A DNA stretch of 64,000 bases from Vulcanisaeta sp. JCM 14467 (GTDB lineage Archaea > Thermoproteota > Thermoprotei > Thermoproteales > Thermocladiaceae). The stretch's first letter is position 1, and the number at the start of each line of letters is the position of its first letter. Below the pieces are notes generated by a model. That model was not told where the DNA came from. It searched no databases and worked only from the letters and a program-made list of their open reading frames with translations. The stretch covers positions 124,001 to 188,000 of the forward strand of contig NZ_BBDM01000003.1 of the NCBI RefSeq assembly GCF_001316245.1. Reading direction: 5' to 3'. Of the stretch, positions 49,812 through 58,460 are shown piece after piece. A program made the position numbers and the translations under genes.

Positions 49812-50977
49812 GTAGACCCACAATACTTGGTTACGTAAGGCCTGATGGCAAGGTTGGCATTAGGAATTACCTACTCGTGATGTCGACGGTCATATGCTCA
49901 AGCTTTGTTGCACGTAGGATCGCGGACCAGGTACAGGGCGCTGTGGCGATTGAGAACCCATTCGGCTGTGGGCAGCTTGAGCCTGACCTCGAGATCACCA
50001 AGAGGACCTTAATAGGCATGGCGAAGAATCCAAACGTTGGTGGTGTCCTCGTTGTCGGCCTTGGCTGTGAGCAGATACAGGCTGATGAATTGGTGAGGGA
50101 GATTGAGAAGACGGGTAAGCCCGTGGAGAAGGTGGTGGTTCAGGAGGTTGATGGTGGAACTCCTGCCGCAATTGAGAGGGGCGTCACGTTGCTCAGGAGG
50201 ATGGCTGAGGAGGTACTTTCGCAGAGGCCTGAGGAGGTTGACATATCGAACCTGGTCATGGGTGTTGAGTGTGGTGGCTCAGACGCAACCTCAGGGCTAG
50301 CGGCAAATCCCGTGGTTGGTTACGCATCTGATAAGCTAGTTGATTTGGGGGGTACGGTAATACTTTCCGAAACCCCTGAAATGATTGGTGCGGAGGAGAT
50401 CCTCGCCAGGAGAGCCGTGTCTAGGGAGGTTGGTGACAAAATAATTAAGGCAGTTAAAAAGTGGATTAACCTAGCCGCGTCCTACGGCGTTGACCTAGTT
50501 GGGACGCAACCATCCCCAGGAAATATAGCCGGCGGCCTATCGACAATTGAGGAGAAGTCCCTTGGGGCAATAATTAAGGGTGGTTCGAGACCGATACAGG
50601 GCTTCGTCGATTATGCGGAGGAGGTTAGGGGTAAGGGTCTCTGGATCATGGACACGCCAGGCTATGACATAATGTCCGTGGTCGGCATGGTGGCTGGCGG
50701 CGCCACACTCGTAGTATTCACAACCGGGCGTGGAACACCCACGGGCAATCCAATAACCCCAGTGATTAAGGTCACCGCAAACCCATACACTGCCAAGAAA
50801 ATGCGCGAGAACATAGACTTCGACGCAAGCACCGTGACGCTGGGTCAAGAAACCATTGAGCAGGCAGGCGAAAGACTCTTCAAGCTAATAATCGACGTAG
50901 CCAGGGGTAAACCAACCAGGGCCGAGTTACTTGGGTTTAGGGAATTTGTAATACATAAGATAATACCATCATTTTAA
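49808..50977 (+). CDS. UxaA-family dehydratase, large subunit (altronate/galactarate dehydratase-like)
   Basis: 389 residues, intact. Motifs GYVRPDGKVGIRNYLLVMSTVICSSFVARRIA, NPFGCGQLEPDLEITKRTL, VVGLGCEQIQ, MGVECGGSDATSGLAANPVVGYASD, LSETPEMIGAEEILARRA, GNIAGGLSTIEEKSLGAI and the metal-site region FTTGRGTPTGNPITPVIKVTAN. Dehydrates sugar acids such as galactarate, altronate or sulfolactate. Together with the downstream hydroxyacid dehydrogenase and the divergent sugar importer it suggests a sugar-acid catabolic module. Confidence 0.88.
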   Translation: MSRPTILGYVRPDGKVGIRNYLLVMSTVICSSFVARRIADQVQGAVAIENPFGCGQLEPDLEITKRTLIGMAKNPNVGGVLVVGLGCEQIQADELVREIEKTGKPVEKVVVQEVDGGTPAAIERGVTLLRRMAEEVLSQRPEEVDISNLVMGVECGGSDATSGLAANPVVGYASDKLVDLGGTVILSETPEMIGAEEILARRAVSREVGDKIIKAVKKWINLAASYGVDLVGTQPSPGNIAGGLSTIEEKSLGAIIKGGSRPIQGFVDYAEEVRGKGLWIMDTPGYDIMSVVGMVAGGATLVVFTTGRGTPTGNPITPVIKVTANPYTAKKMRENIDFDASTVTLGQETIEQAGERLFKLIIDVARGKPTRAELLGFREFVIHKIIPSF

Positions 50978-51003
50978 CAATTCCAATTAAATCCATTTTT
51001 AAA

Positions 51004-51402
51004 TTAAAGCAGTAATTGCTCAGTCTCCTTAAGCGTCCCCCTAACGACATCAACCTCGAGACCCAATGCCTCCAATGCCGTGACCCCAAGAACATTGACA
51101 TCCCTCTCCTCACCGAAGATCACGGTCACCGCGCCCCTCCTACCCATGACCTCAACAATTGCAGCACCAACGTCCCTCTCGACGTAACCGCCGAAGGCTA
51201 GGAATCTCCTCCTCTCGAGTGGCTTAATTCCTATTGAGTCTAGGAGTGATGCCGATATCACGGAGTAAACCGCGCCGGTATCCACAATGCCGTCAACCTC
51301 AACGTATCTACTCATGTCCGCTGGGTTATAGACCTTAAACCTAACCTTGACAATGCCCATTTCAGTGTTTAATAGAGCAACGGCCCTTATAAACCTACTC
51401 AA
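51004..51402 (-). CDS. Clan AA (retropepsin-like) aspartic protease
   Basis: 132 residues, intact. Catalytic DGIVDTGAVYSVIS (Asp41) followed by FLAFGGYVERDVGAAIVEV and NVLGVTALEALGLEVDVVRGTL, the standard order of small archaeal retropepsin-like proteins (dimeric active site). It overlaps the GarR-like gene by 4 bp on the same strand, so it is co-transcribed with it. Target unknown; compare the frameshifted relative at 33 kb. Confidence 0.82.
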   Translation of the reverse strand: MSRFIRAVALLNTEMGIVKVRFKVYNPADMSRYVEVDGIVDTGAVYSVISASLLDSIGIKPLERRRFLAFGGYVERDVGAAIVEVMGRRGAVTVIFGEERDVNVLGVTALEALGLEVDVVRGTLKETEQLLL

Positions 51403-52285
51403 TCACTGATGTTTGCCATTTCGTAGTATAGCTTTAGCAGGGCCTGGGTCCCCTTCTCGCCTAGTCCCTTGGCGACTAGGGCGTTGTATAGTTGTAGTGT
51501 TAGTGCTGTGCCTGGTAGTGGTACGTTTAGTTTGTTTGCTGTTTCTAGGGCGTACCTGAGGTCCTTCCTCAGGTGGGCTGCCCTGAAGCCTGGCTCGAAG
51601 TCACCCCTCATCATCTTTGGCATGTAGTACTGCACCGTGAAGGAGTTCGCAGCCCCCGTGGATAGTACGGTGAATAACTTCTCCATGTCGATGCCAGCCT
51701 TCTTCGCGAGTGCCATGGCCTCGGCCACAGCGAGCATGTCAATACCGACAACTATTTGGTTGAGGAGCTTAAGCATCTGCCATTACCAACGTCACCCGCG
51801 TATATTATTGTCTTGCCCATGGCCTCGAGGATCGGCTTAACGCGTTGGAAGACCTCATACTTACCACCAACCATTATTGTCAGCGTCCCCTGCCTGGCTC
51901 CGATGTCACCGCCAGTGACTGGTGCGTCCAGGAACTCAATGCCGTACTTACTCAATTCTCTGGCGAAGTACTTGGCGTGCTCCGGGGAGTTTGTGCTCAT
52001 GTCAATTACGATTAGGCCTGGGTGGGCCCCGTGAACAACACCGTTAGGCCCAAGCAACACCTCCTCCACGTCCGGCGCATCAGTAACCATGTCAATGACA
52101 ACGTCAGACTTCTCGGCAACCTCCCTAGGGCTATCAGCAACTGGTACACCCAGTTTTGCGAAGGGCTCGGTCTTAGACCTCGTCCTATTATAAACAATCA
52201 ATGGGAAGCCAGCCTTGTGGATATTCATGGCCATGGCACTACCCATAATACCAAGCCCTATGAAACCAACCCTAAGTCTCTCCAT
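51399..52285 (-). CDS. 3-hydroxyisobutyrate dehydrogenase/tartronate semialdehyde reductase family, frameshifted
   Basis: About 295 residues. Rossmann start VGFIGLGIMGSAMAMNIHKAGF, the DMSTNSPEHA and DAPVTGGDIGARQGTLTIMVGG substrate motifs, then GNGQMLKLLNQIVVGIDMLAVAEAMALAKKAGID (catalytic Lys region) and FRAAHLRKDLRYAL. One break near 51783 (GGGC to GGC). GarR-like enzymes reduce tartronate semialdehyde from galactarate or glucarate breakdown, which would match the nearby UxaA-type dehydratase; hydroxyisobutyrate is the alternative substrate. Confidence 0.88.
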
Positions 52286-52370
52286 ACAGGGAATTACTAC
52301 GCAACTTAATGCTTAATAATCATTGCCTATAACCTGTTCAATGCGAAAATCCTTATTTGGACGCATTTAA

Positions 52371-53371
52371 TTGCCTCACTATGTGAGGCTTGTTAGGGTT
52401 GATGATGCCGTCGGCCAGGTGCTTGGTTACGATACCACGTATGTTGGTAAGGACGGGGCCATGGTACTGCTGCCCAGGGGCCATGTAATAACTAGGGAGG
52501 ATGTGGAGAGGTTGAAGGACTCTGGGGTTTACTTCGTGTGGGTTGAGGGTGATGAGGAATCAAGCGATTTAATGTATGAGTGGGAGATCGCCGAGACCGT
52601 GGCCAGAGCTGTAGCTGGGGAGAACACTTATGTTAGGCAGGCTAGGCAGGGCTCGGCATGGATCATGGCCGGTGCTAATGGCGTGCTTAGGGTTGACGTT
52701 AACGGCTTGACTGAGTTGAACCTAAGCGGTGATGTCCTATTAATTACTAGGCAGGGCATGAGTGGTGTCGTTAAGGATGAGTTGGTCGGCGTCGTTGATG
52801 TGATACCGCTTAGTATGAGGAGGGGTGAGGTTGAGAGGTTGCTGAGGTTTAGGAACTTGGTTAGTGTGGTGCCGTTTCGTAGGAGGAGACTTGGCGTTGT
52901 CATTACGGGTACCGAGATATACCAGGGAAGGAAGAGGGACCTTTACTACCCAGTGATTAAGGCCAGGGCTGATAAGTACGGGTGGGAAGTAGTGTTCAAT
53001 ACCATAGTGCCTGATGACGAGGATAAGATAATGAACGCAGTCAGGGAGGCCATTAGGAACGGCGCCGAGGCCGTGGTGATCACGGGAGGCATGTCCGTGG
53101 ACCCAACGGACAAGACGCCAATAGCCGTGAGGAGCTTGGGGCCAGGGTAATTGCCTACGGCATACCGATAAAGCCAACGACAATGACCATGGTTGCGGTA
53201 CTTGACGACACGCCAATACTCGCAGTATCAGCCGGAGGGATATACTACAGCGACTACAACGCCCTGGACATACTCCTGCCGAGGCTCATGGCCGATCTGA
53301 TACCGAGTAGGGAGGAAATAGCCGCAATGGGCCACGGAGGACTACTACCGAATTACAAGCCCGGTCATTAA
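52371..53371 (+). CDS. Molybdopterin-binding domain protein, frameshifted
   Basis: About 333 residues of the archaeal MoeA/MogA-related group. N-terminal domain HYVRLVRVDDAVGQVLGYDTTYV with LLPRGHVITREDVERLKDSGVYFVWV; C-terminal MoCF domain RLGVVITGTEIYQGRKRDLYYPVIKARADKYGWEVVFNTIVPDD, VVITGGMSVDPTDKTPIAVRSLGARVIAYGIPIKP and ILAVSAGGIYY. One break near 53146 (five Gs reduced to four). Probably a molybdenum- or tungsten-cofactor protein; distinct from moeA at 15.3 kb. Convergent with the HEPN gene (4-bp overlap). Confidence 0.8.
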
Positions 53372-53799
53372 ACCGTAATACCAAGTGCACTAAATACATT
53401 AGTCACTATGTCCCTAGCCCTACGCGCCATAGACAAAGCCCTAGCGGCAACCTCACGGTTATAAATCATGCCAGGAGTCAAGCCGGCCGTCGGCTCACCA
53501 TAAGTTGAGCGTGCATGCTCGGCAGCCAACTCATGGCTCATCCTAGCCAATTCAATGATAAGCTCCCTAACACTACCCGGCACTTGGTTTATGAGACCCA
53601 TTAATTGATTCGATGGATCATGACTCCATGTTGGTACTTGATAAACCGCAATAACGGCCTTCGCAAAATTCTCAACAGCTAATTGCGAATAATGTACACA
53701 GCCGGCCCAGTCCTCAAGCGAGAAGTATCTCTCAGCCCTACTTAAGTGCTCGTTAGCCAATTCATATCGATACTTAACCTCGTTCATTGGGTCAATCAT
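53368..53799 (-). CDS. HEPN domain protein (partner of the upstream MNT)
   Basis: 143-residue helical HEPN protein: RYELANEHLSRAERYFSLEDWAGCVHYSQLAVENFAKAVIAVYQVP, a later R-x-S-H segment (IELARMSHELAAEHARSTYGEP) and a C-terminal helix. HEPN proteins paired with minimal nucleotidyltransferases form toxin-antitoxin modules in which HEPN is usually the RNase toxin and MNT modifies it. The ATG overlaps the MNT stop, so the two are translationally coupled in MNT-then-HEPN order. Intact. Confidence 0.83.
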   Translation of the reverse strand: MIDPMNEVKYRYELANEHLSRAERYFSLEDWAGCVHYSQLAVENFAKAVIAVYQVPTWSHDPSNQLMGLINQVPGSVRELIIELARMSHELAAEHARSTYGEPTAGLTPGMIYNREVAARALSMARRARDIVTNVFSALGITV

Positions 53800-54262
53800 A
53801 TTATCCTAACCCTCTCCAGGGGCTTCGGCAATACCAATAGTAGGCCCTGCCATCTTTAACCCTCTTGAGGCCACTCTCAATTATTCTACGCCTGACCCGT
53901 TCCAGGAATTCGCTTAATTTGCCCGTCCTGTCCAGGAGGACCACGGCGTCCCAATAGATATTTAATAATAACGGCGTGATAATACCTGGGTTGAGGAATT
54001 CGTTAATGTCCATGTCGATAATGGTCAATGGGTAGTCATGAAGTAGGGCGCTAACGGCCAGGTAAACAGCCCTCCTACGCCTAACACGGTCGATCTTGTT
54101 CAAACCGGTGTGTAGCACGAGTAAATCAACGTCACTACGATCATCAGCCTCACAACGAGCCAGGGAGCCAAAGAGGAGCACAGCCACGAAACTACTACCC
54201 ACTAACCTGCTGAGCCTAGTCCTCACGTCATTAATGACAGCTTGGCAGTCAATCATTACCAA
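53798..54262 (-). CDS. MNT-family nucleotidyltransferase (antitoxin-type), frameshifted at the C-terminus
   Basis: About 155 residues. Nucleotidyltransferase motif VAVLLFGSLARCEADDRSDVDLLVL (GSxAR and SDxD). After a break near 53838 (GGG to GG) the C-terminus reads YYWVLPKPLERVRII to a stop at 53798, overlapping the HEPN start. In known MNT-HEPN modules this enzyme adds AMP units to the HEPN toxin. It shares the intergenic region 54263-54381 with the divergent PaREP1 gene. Confidence 0.85.
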
Positions 54263-54387
54263 GAATGAATTGGGAATAAGCCCTTAAATGCTCTTTGCAG
54301 CATCGCCAACGGCATACTATTAAAGCCGAATTGAAAGCCTCTCATGCATAATGCCTTTAAGCTAATAAAATGATTTAAGCCTTGGTT

Positions 54388-54864
54388 ATGGAGAGGTTAA
54401 TTAGGATGGCCGTGGAACGCGGAATAAACGTTGAGGACCTAATAATAAACGCCATCAGGAACGTGAGTGGTGACCCAACAGAAGTAGTGAAGCTGAGGCT
54501 TGAATTGGCAAAGGTTTACCTAAGCGAGGCTAGGGGGTACATGGGTAGGGGTGATGCAGTGCAGGCCAGTGAGAGGGCGTACAGGGCTGCAGAGAACGTA
54601 ATCAAGGCCTTGGCCGAGAAGTACAACACGCCAGAGCACCAGCAAGCAGTCAGGGAGGGCAGGTGGCACATAGACCTATTGATCAAGGCAGTAACCACAC
54701 TATCAAATAAGCTAGGCCACTGGGTGTCGATCGGATGGGCCAGCGCATTCCTCATCTACGACATGGGATTCCACGAAGCCAAACTGACGGTCGACGCCAT
54801 AACAGGCTACATTGATGAGGTCGAGAAGATGGTTAGGGAGGCTGAGAAGGTATTAATGCATTAA
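54388..54864 (+). CDS. PaREP1-family (HEPN-like helical) protein, copy 1
   Basis: About 159 residues, intact. Pattern AVERGINVEDLIINAI, LELAKVYLSEARGYMGRGDAVQASERAYRAAENVIKALAEKYNTPEHQQAVREGRW, GHWVSIGWASAFLIYDMGFHEAKL: the Pyrobaculum repeat family 1 (PF05942), relatives of HEPN. The family is expanded in Thermoproteales; function unknown, toxin-antitoxin or stress roles suspected. ATG 54388 is preferred (TTG 54382 in frame) because CCTTTAAGC at about 54353-54361 fits a promoter. A close paralogue lies inverted at 55.6-56.1 kb. Confidence 0.82.
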   Translation: MERLIRMAVERGINVEDLIINAIRNVSGDPTEVVKLRLELAKVYLSEARGYMGRGDAVQASERAYRAAENVIKALAEKYNTPEHQQAVREGRWHIDLLIKAVTTLSNKLGHWVSIGWASAFLIYDMGFHEAKLTVDAITGYIDEVEKMVREAEKVLMH

Positions 54865-55084
54865 TTAAAGTAAGATAAAGCATTTTAGGGACGCACGTTA
54901 TAGCGCTTCCTCGGCATTATACAGCTTTAGTAAGGCTCTGCCCTAGACTGTAGTGTAACTTGGACCAGGGCGTGGTGAGGATTCTCATGATCAAGCGGTG
55001 ATGAAACGACTGTATGCGCATTTATCAATTATCCACGCAGTTACTAGGCAGGTGAGTATTGCCGTGCCTCCTTAATGTTTAAGG

Positions 55085-55568
55085 TTAGGATTGCTTGATC
55101 CTATTCCTCAACCTATCCCTTATGAAGTTTACAACCTCGATTATGTCCTTCCTCACTAATTCCTCGCTTGTGTACCTCGATACCTCACTATCCCTGTCTA
55201 AGCCATTATACTGGAATTCGTGTAGGTTTAGGGCTATCTCGACGTAAAGCCTTAACTCCTTATCACCTATCATCGATGCCACTTCCCTGAGTCTCGAGCT
55301 CGGCATTACGGCTATCAACCAATCAACCCTATCAACCACCTTGGTTGGCGACAACTCCTAACGCCCCTGTAGTGCTTGGCTAGTTCATCCCTGTAGTCAA
55401 CGGCCAGCCCAGCCACGTAGGCCTTAACGGCTTGGAAGGCCTTGCCTGCAGCGTTCCTGAGTAGGCCATTCTGTAGGAACCTCTCGGCCAGCTCGGCTTC
55501 GTAGATCGCTCCCTAAACCTATCCTCCTGGTACTTCCTCGCGTCTATCCAGGGCTTCGTAATCTCCAT
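55085..55568 (-). CDS. PaREP1/PaREP8-type helical protein, frameshifted
   Basis: About 160 residues. Reconstructed N-terminus MEITKPWIDARKYQEDRF, then after a break near 55508 EAELAERFLQNGLLRNAAGKAFQAVKAYVAGLAVDYRDELAKHYRG, then after a break near 55365 LSPTKVVDRVDWLIAVMPSSRLREVASMIGDKELRLYVEIALNLHEFQYNG. The helical repeats and the LHEFQYNG segment resemble the PaREP1/PaREP8 group. It sits between two PaREP1 paralogues, on the same strand as copy 2 and 33 bp from it. The exact family is uncertain. Confidence 0.6.
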
Positions 55569-55601
55569 GACGCCAACGCTATTAATTTAATGCGTGGCTT
55601 A

Positions 55602-56090
55602 TTAAACCCCTTGGGTCTCGAGGGCCTTCCTGGTGTTTATTACGAGGTTTTCAACGAGCTTTAGGTAATTCGTTAGGTCGTTCACGCTTAATTTTGCTTC
55701 GTGGAAGCCCCACACGTGGAGTACATAGCCGGCCGCCCAGCCGATTGCTACCCAATCACCGAGTATTGAGGCTAGGGTGTTGCTCGCCTTCTGTAAATAT
55801 TCCGTGAACCATCTACCCTCCTTAATGGCTTGTTGGTACTCCTGCGTGCCGTACTTCTCAGCGAGGGCCTTGATGCATTCCTCAGTTGCTTTGTACAGTT
55901 TTTCAGAGGCTTGTACGGCATCGCCCTTATTCATGTATTCCCTGGTCTCATTAAGGTACTTATCGGCTAGCTCTAGCCTGATCCGGATGCTGGCTGATGG
56001 GTCATTCCTGCCAATGGCGTTTATTATTAGGTCTATCACGTCAATGCCCCTCTCCTCAGCCGCCTTGATTAGTTCCTCGGGTATCTCCAT
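55602..56090 (-). CDS. PaREP1-family (HEPN-like helical) protein, copy 2
   Basis: 162 residues, intact. EIPEELIKAAEERGIDVIDLIINAIG, LELADKYLNETREYMNKGDAVQASEKLYKATEECIKALAEKYGTQEYQQAIKEGRW, GDWVAIGWAAGYVLHVWGFHEAKLSV. It aligns over its whole length with copy 1 (54.4 kb), with GDAVQASE, IKALAEKY, EGRW, IGWA and GFHEAKL shared, but is inverted. No partner enzyme overlaps it. Function unknown. Confidence 0.83.
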   Translation of the reverse strand: MEIPEELIKAAEERGIDVIDLIINAIGRNDPSASIRIRLELADKYLNETREYMNKGDAVQASEKLYKATEECIKALAEKYGTQEYQQAIKEGRWFTEYLQKASNTLASILGDWVAIGWAAGYVLHVWGFHEAKLSVNDLTNYLKLVENLVINTRKALETQGV

Positions 56091-56158
56091 CCAATGCTTA
56101 TTTCATTAACGGGTTAAATTAATCTTTACCTGCGCAGTAACACCCTGTGCAGGACTTA

Positions 56159-56574
56159 ATGGAGTTGATTAATGAGATTGCTAGGAGGAAAGGCTTGGAC
56201 CTAGGGGTAGGGTTGATTTATACCTTAGGATCCGTGAGGAGCTTCTTAATGAGGCCGATAGGGAGTATGCAGTTAACAACCTCGTGCTAGCTAGCGAGAA
56301 GTATTGGGGCGCGGTTGCGGCGTTGTTGAATGTCATAGGTGAGTTGGGGGTTGGGAGCACTATAGTCATAGGGATTACGCCGTGATCGTTGAGCGATTGG
56401 CCGGTGAGCTTCGTGATGATGAGCTAAGGGTTTTGTTTGATTCCGTGGAGAAGCTTCACGCCAATTTTTTACCATGGTTTCCTCGATAAGGAGGGCTTTG
56501 ACCTGCGTAGGAGCAGGGCCCTGGCACTTATTAATAAATTGAAAGAATATATAAACAGGCATAGGTCAGTTTAA
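56159..56574 (+). pseudogene. PaREP1-family gene, disrupted by several frameshifts
   Basis: Pieces in three frames give one PaREP1-like protein of about 138 residues: MELINEIARRKGLDL, then DLYLRIREELLNEADREYAVNNLVLASEKYWGAVAALLNVIGEL, then GWEHYSHRDYAVIVERLAGELRDDELRVLFDSVEKLHANF, then YHGFLDKEGFDLRRSRALALINKLKEYINRHRSV. The ASEKYWGA and LHANFYHG blocks are the PaREP1 core. At least three indels in 420 bp (near 56212, 56352, 56468); either sequence errors or real decay of an accessory gene. Confidence 0.6.
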
Positions 56575-56616
56575 TTATTTAAGGCATCAGGGCCTCAGTA
56601 AAATTTAGTTAGGTTC

Positions 56617-57003
56617 ATGAATCTACCCAGCGAGTGGGTCGAGAAAGGCGATGCCTTCCTCAGGGATGCGGAGAACCACGTTAGAGACGGCTTGTACTGG
56701 CTATCGTGCTTCGAGGCCCAACAAGCCGCTGAGCTTTATCTAAAGGGCTACCTACTTGCGAGGACTGGTACGTATCCATTTACCCATGACTTGGCTGAGT
56801 TGCTTAGGGTTATTAAATCGTTGGGTGTTGATGTCCCCGTGGAATTATACGTCTATGCTGACGCCCTCAGTGGCGAGTACACGTTGTCCCGTTACCCTGG
56901 TAGGAAGCCTAGGGTTTATAATGGGGATACAGCAAGTAGGTGTGTTGAGTATGCTAGGAGAATCGTTGGATTCATTAGGTCAATTTCTAAGGACCCTGTC
57001 TAG
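56617..57003 (+). CDS. HEPN domain protein (partner of the downstream MNT)
   Basis: 128 residues, intact, a textbook HEPN: WVEKGDAFLRDAENHVRDGLYWLSCFEAQQAAELYLKGYLLARTGTYPFTHDLAELLRVI and the C-terminal YADALSGEYTLSRYPG. The gene order is HEPN then MNT, opposite to the module at 53.4-54.3 kb. The MNT start at 56951 lies inside its end (53-bp overlap), implying coupled expression. Confidence 0.88.
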   Translation: MNLPSEWVEKGDAFLRDAENHVRDGLYWLSCFEAQQAAELYLKGYLLARTGTYPFTHDLAELLRVIKSLGVDVPVELYVYADALSGEYTLSRYPGRKPRVYNGDTASRCVEYARRIVGFIRSISKDPV

Positions 57004-57335
57004 CTACTTAAGTAAGGGTGATGAGCTCCTTAGGGAGTACGTGAGTAGGTTGGTTAGGGAGGTGCCCGAGAGCACGATTGTCCTCTTTGGGTCCAGGGCT
57101 CGTGGCGATTACCTACCCAGTAGTGATTATGACGTGGCCGTTGTACTTAGGCAGGTTGTTAATGTGCATGATGAGGTTTCGAGGCTGCGTTCGCTTAAGC
57201 CTGAGGCTTATTCCTTGATTTGCTCGTTTTGAGCATTGATGAGGTTGGTGACCCTGTCGTTAAGGAGATGCTTAGAGGTTGTAGATTGCTCTATGATGGT
57301 TTGGGTATTGGCAGTTCCCTGGGTTGTAGGTCTTA
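56951..57335 (+). CDS. MNT-family nucleotidyltransferase, frameshifted at the C-terminus
   Basis: About 128 residues. SSYLSKGDELLREYVSRLVREVPESTIVLFGSRARGDYLPSSDYDVAVVL contains the GSxAR and SDYDV nucleotidyltransferase motifs; after a break near 57217 the C-terminus is DLLVLSIDEVGDPVVKEMLRGCRLLYDGLG to a stop at 57335. ATG 56951 is the first in-frame Met near the HEPN end; a TTG at 56966 is an alternative. It would be the enzyme partner of the upstream HEPN protein. Convergent with glucose dehydrogenase (2 bp apart). Confidence 0.82.
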
Positions 57336-57337
57336 GT

Positions 57338-58380
57338 CTATGTGGGTGTTATTTCGAGTACTGTCTTTATGTCGTCGTGGGTCCATGTGTATGCTTCCTG
57401 GTAGTTGTCAAGGCTTGCCCTCTTGGTTATTAGTTTGGCCGGCCAGTTGTTGAATTCCTCCTTAGCCCTCCTCAGGTGCTCCAGGGCCATTTCGAAGTGC
57501 TTGATCCCGGCGTTTACCGAGCCTATTATGACCTTGTTATTGAGTACGACGTTGGTCATTAACTCACCGAGATTGTTTAGGGAGCCACCGCTTGGGTATA
57601 CGCCGAGTAGTACGTAGACGCCATTTGGTGCGATGTGCCTTAACCCCTCATTGATCACCTGCGTGGCGCCGGTTGCCTCAACGACTATGTCGAATTCACC
57701 GCTTATCTGCTCAACGGCAGAGTCTATGTATGTACCGCCAAGCTCCCTAACGAGCTTGGCCTTAAGGCTGTCTGGCGGCCTTGTCGCTATTGTCACTGTG
57801 CTTAACCCCATTAGCCTAAGCACCATGGTTGCCAGGAGCCCGACGGGTCCTGCGCCAAGTATTAATGCGCTCCTTGGCTTCCAGTCAAACCTAGCCTGCC
57901 CAATCCTCATGGCCATGTCAATGCCCTTCTCAACCACTGAGAGTGGTTCCGTGAGGACTGCGATGTCAACTATTTCCTTGGGAGCCCTAACCAGGTACTT
58001 AGCATCAGTGACTGAGTACTCCGCGGCGTGGCCGTGTAGTCCCCAGATACCATGCTCCAGGTAGTGGCCGACTGGGCAGAAGTCCACTGGTAAGTCGCAG
58101 TTCAATGGTCTCCTCACTGTTGGTACGACTATGTCACCCACGCCGACATTATCCACCCCATCGCCTAGCTCAGCCACTTCGGCCACGGCTTCGTGACCCA
58201 GGATTAGGTATTGGCTTCCCTCAGGTGCCTTGCCATACCTACCTCGATAATCTCCTTATCCGTGCCACAAACACCAACTAATGGGCTTGAGCAGTACCTG
58301 CCTTTACCAGGGCTTGGCTTGGGTACGTCCATGGGTCTCAGGGACTCGGGTATTCCAGGTATTACGGTGACCGCCTTCAT
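57338..58380 (-). CDS. gdh: Glucose 1-dehydrogenase (archaeal zinc-dependent MDR), frameshifted
   Basis: About 347 residues. N-terminus MKAVTVIPGIPESLRPMDVPKPSPGKG, catalytic zinc ligands in GVCGTDKEII and LILGHEAVAEV, GIWGLHGHAAEYSVTDAKYLVRAP, ILTEPLSVVEKGIDMA-type motif, Rossmann ALILGAGPVGLLATMVLRLMG and VEATGATQVI, and the C-terminal WTHDDIKTVLEI. Oxidises glucose (often galactose) with NAD(P) to gluconolactone at the entry of archaeal branched Entner-Doudoroff pathways. Breaks near 58315, 58290 and 58240. Fits the sugar importer and UxaA-type genes nearby. Confidence 0.86.
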
Positions 58381-58460
58381 ACAGTTATGTATAGGGTGCC
58401 TGTATAAATATTTTAGATAGTGAAACTTAATGCGTGGTTTATGATTTTATGTTTTAGGAA

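Noticed and set aside
54865-55084. Box C/D-like GTGATGA in the gap between PaREP1 genes
   Set aside because: No matching D box or terminal stem could be found, so a C/D RNA is not supported.
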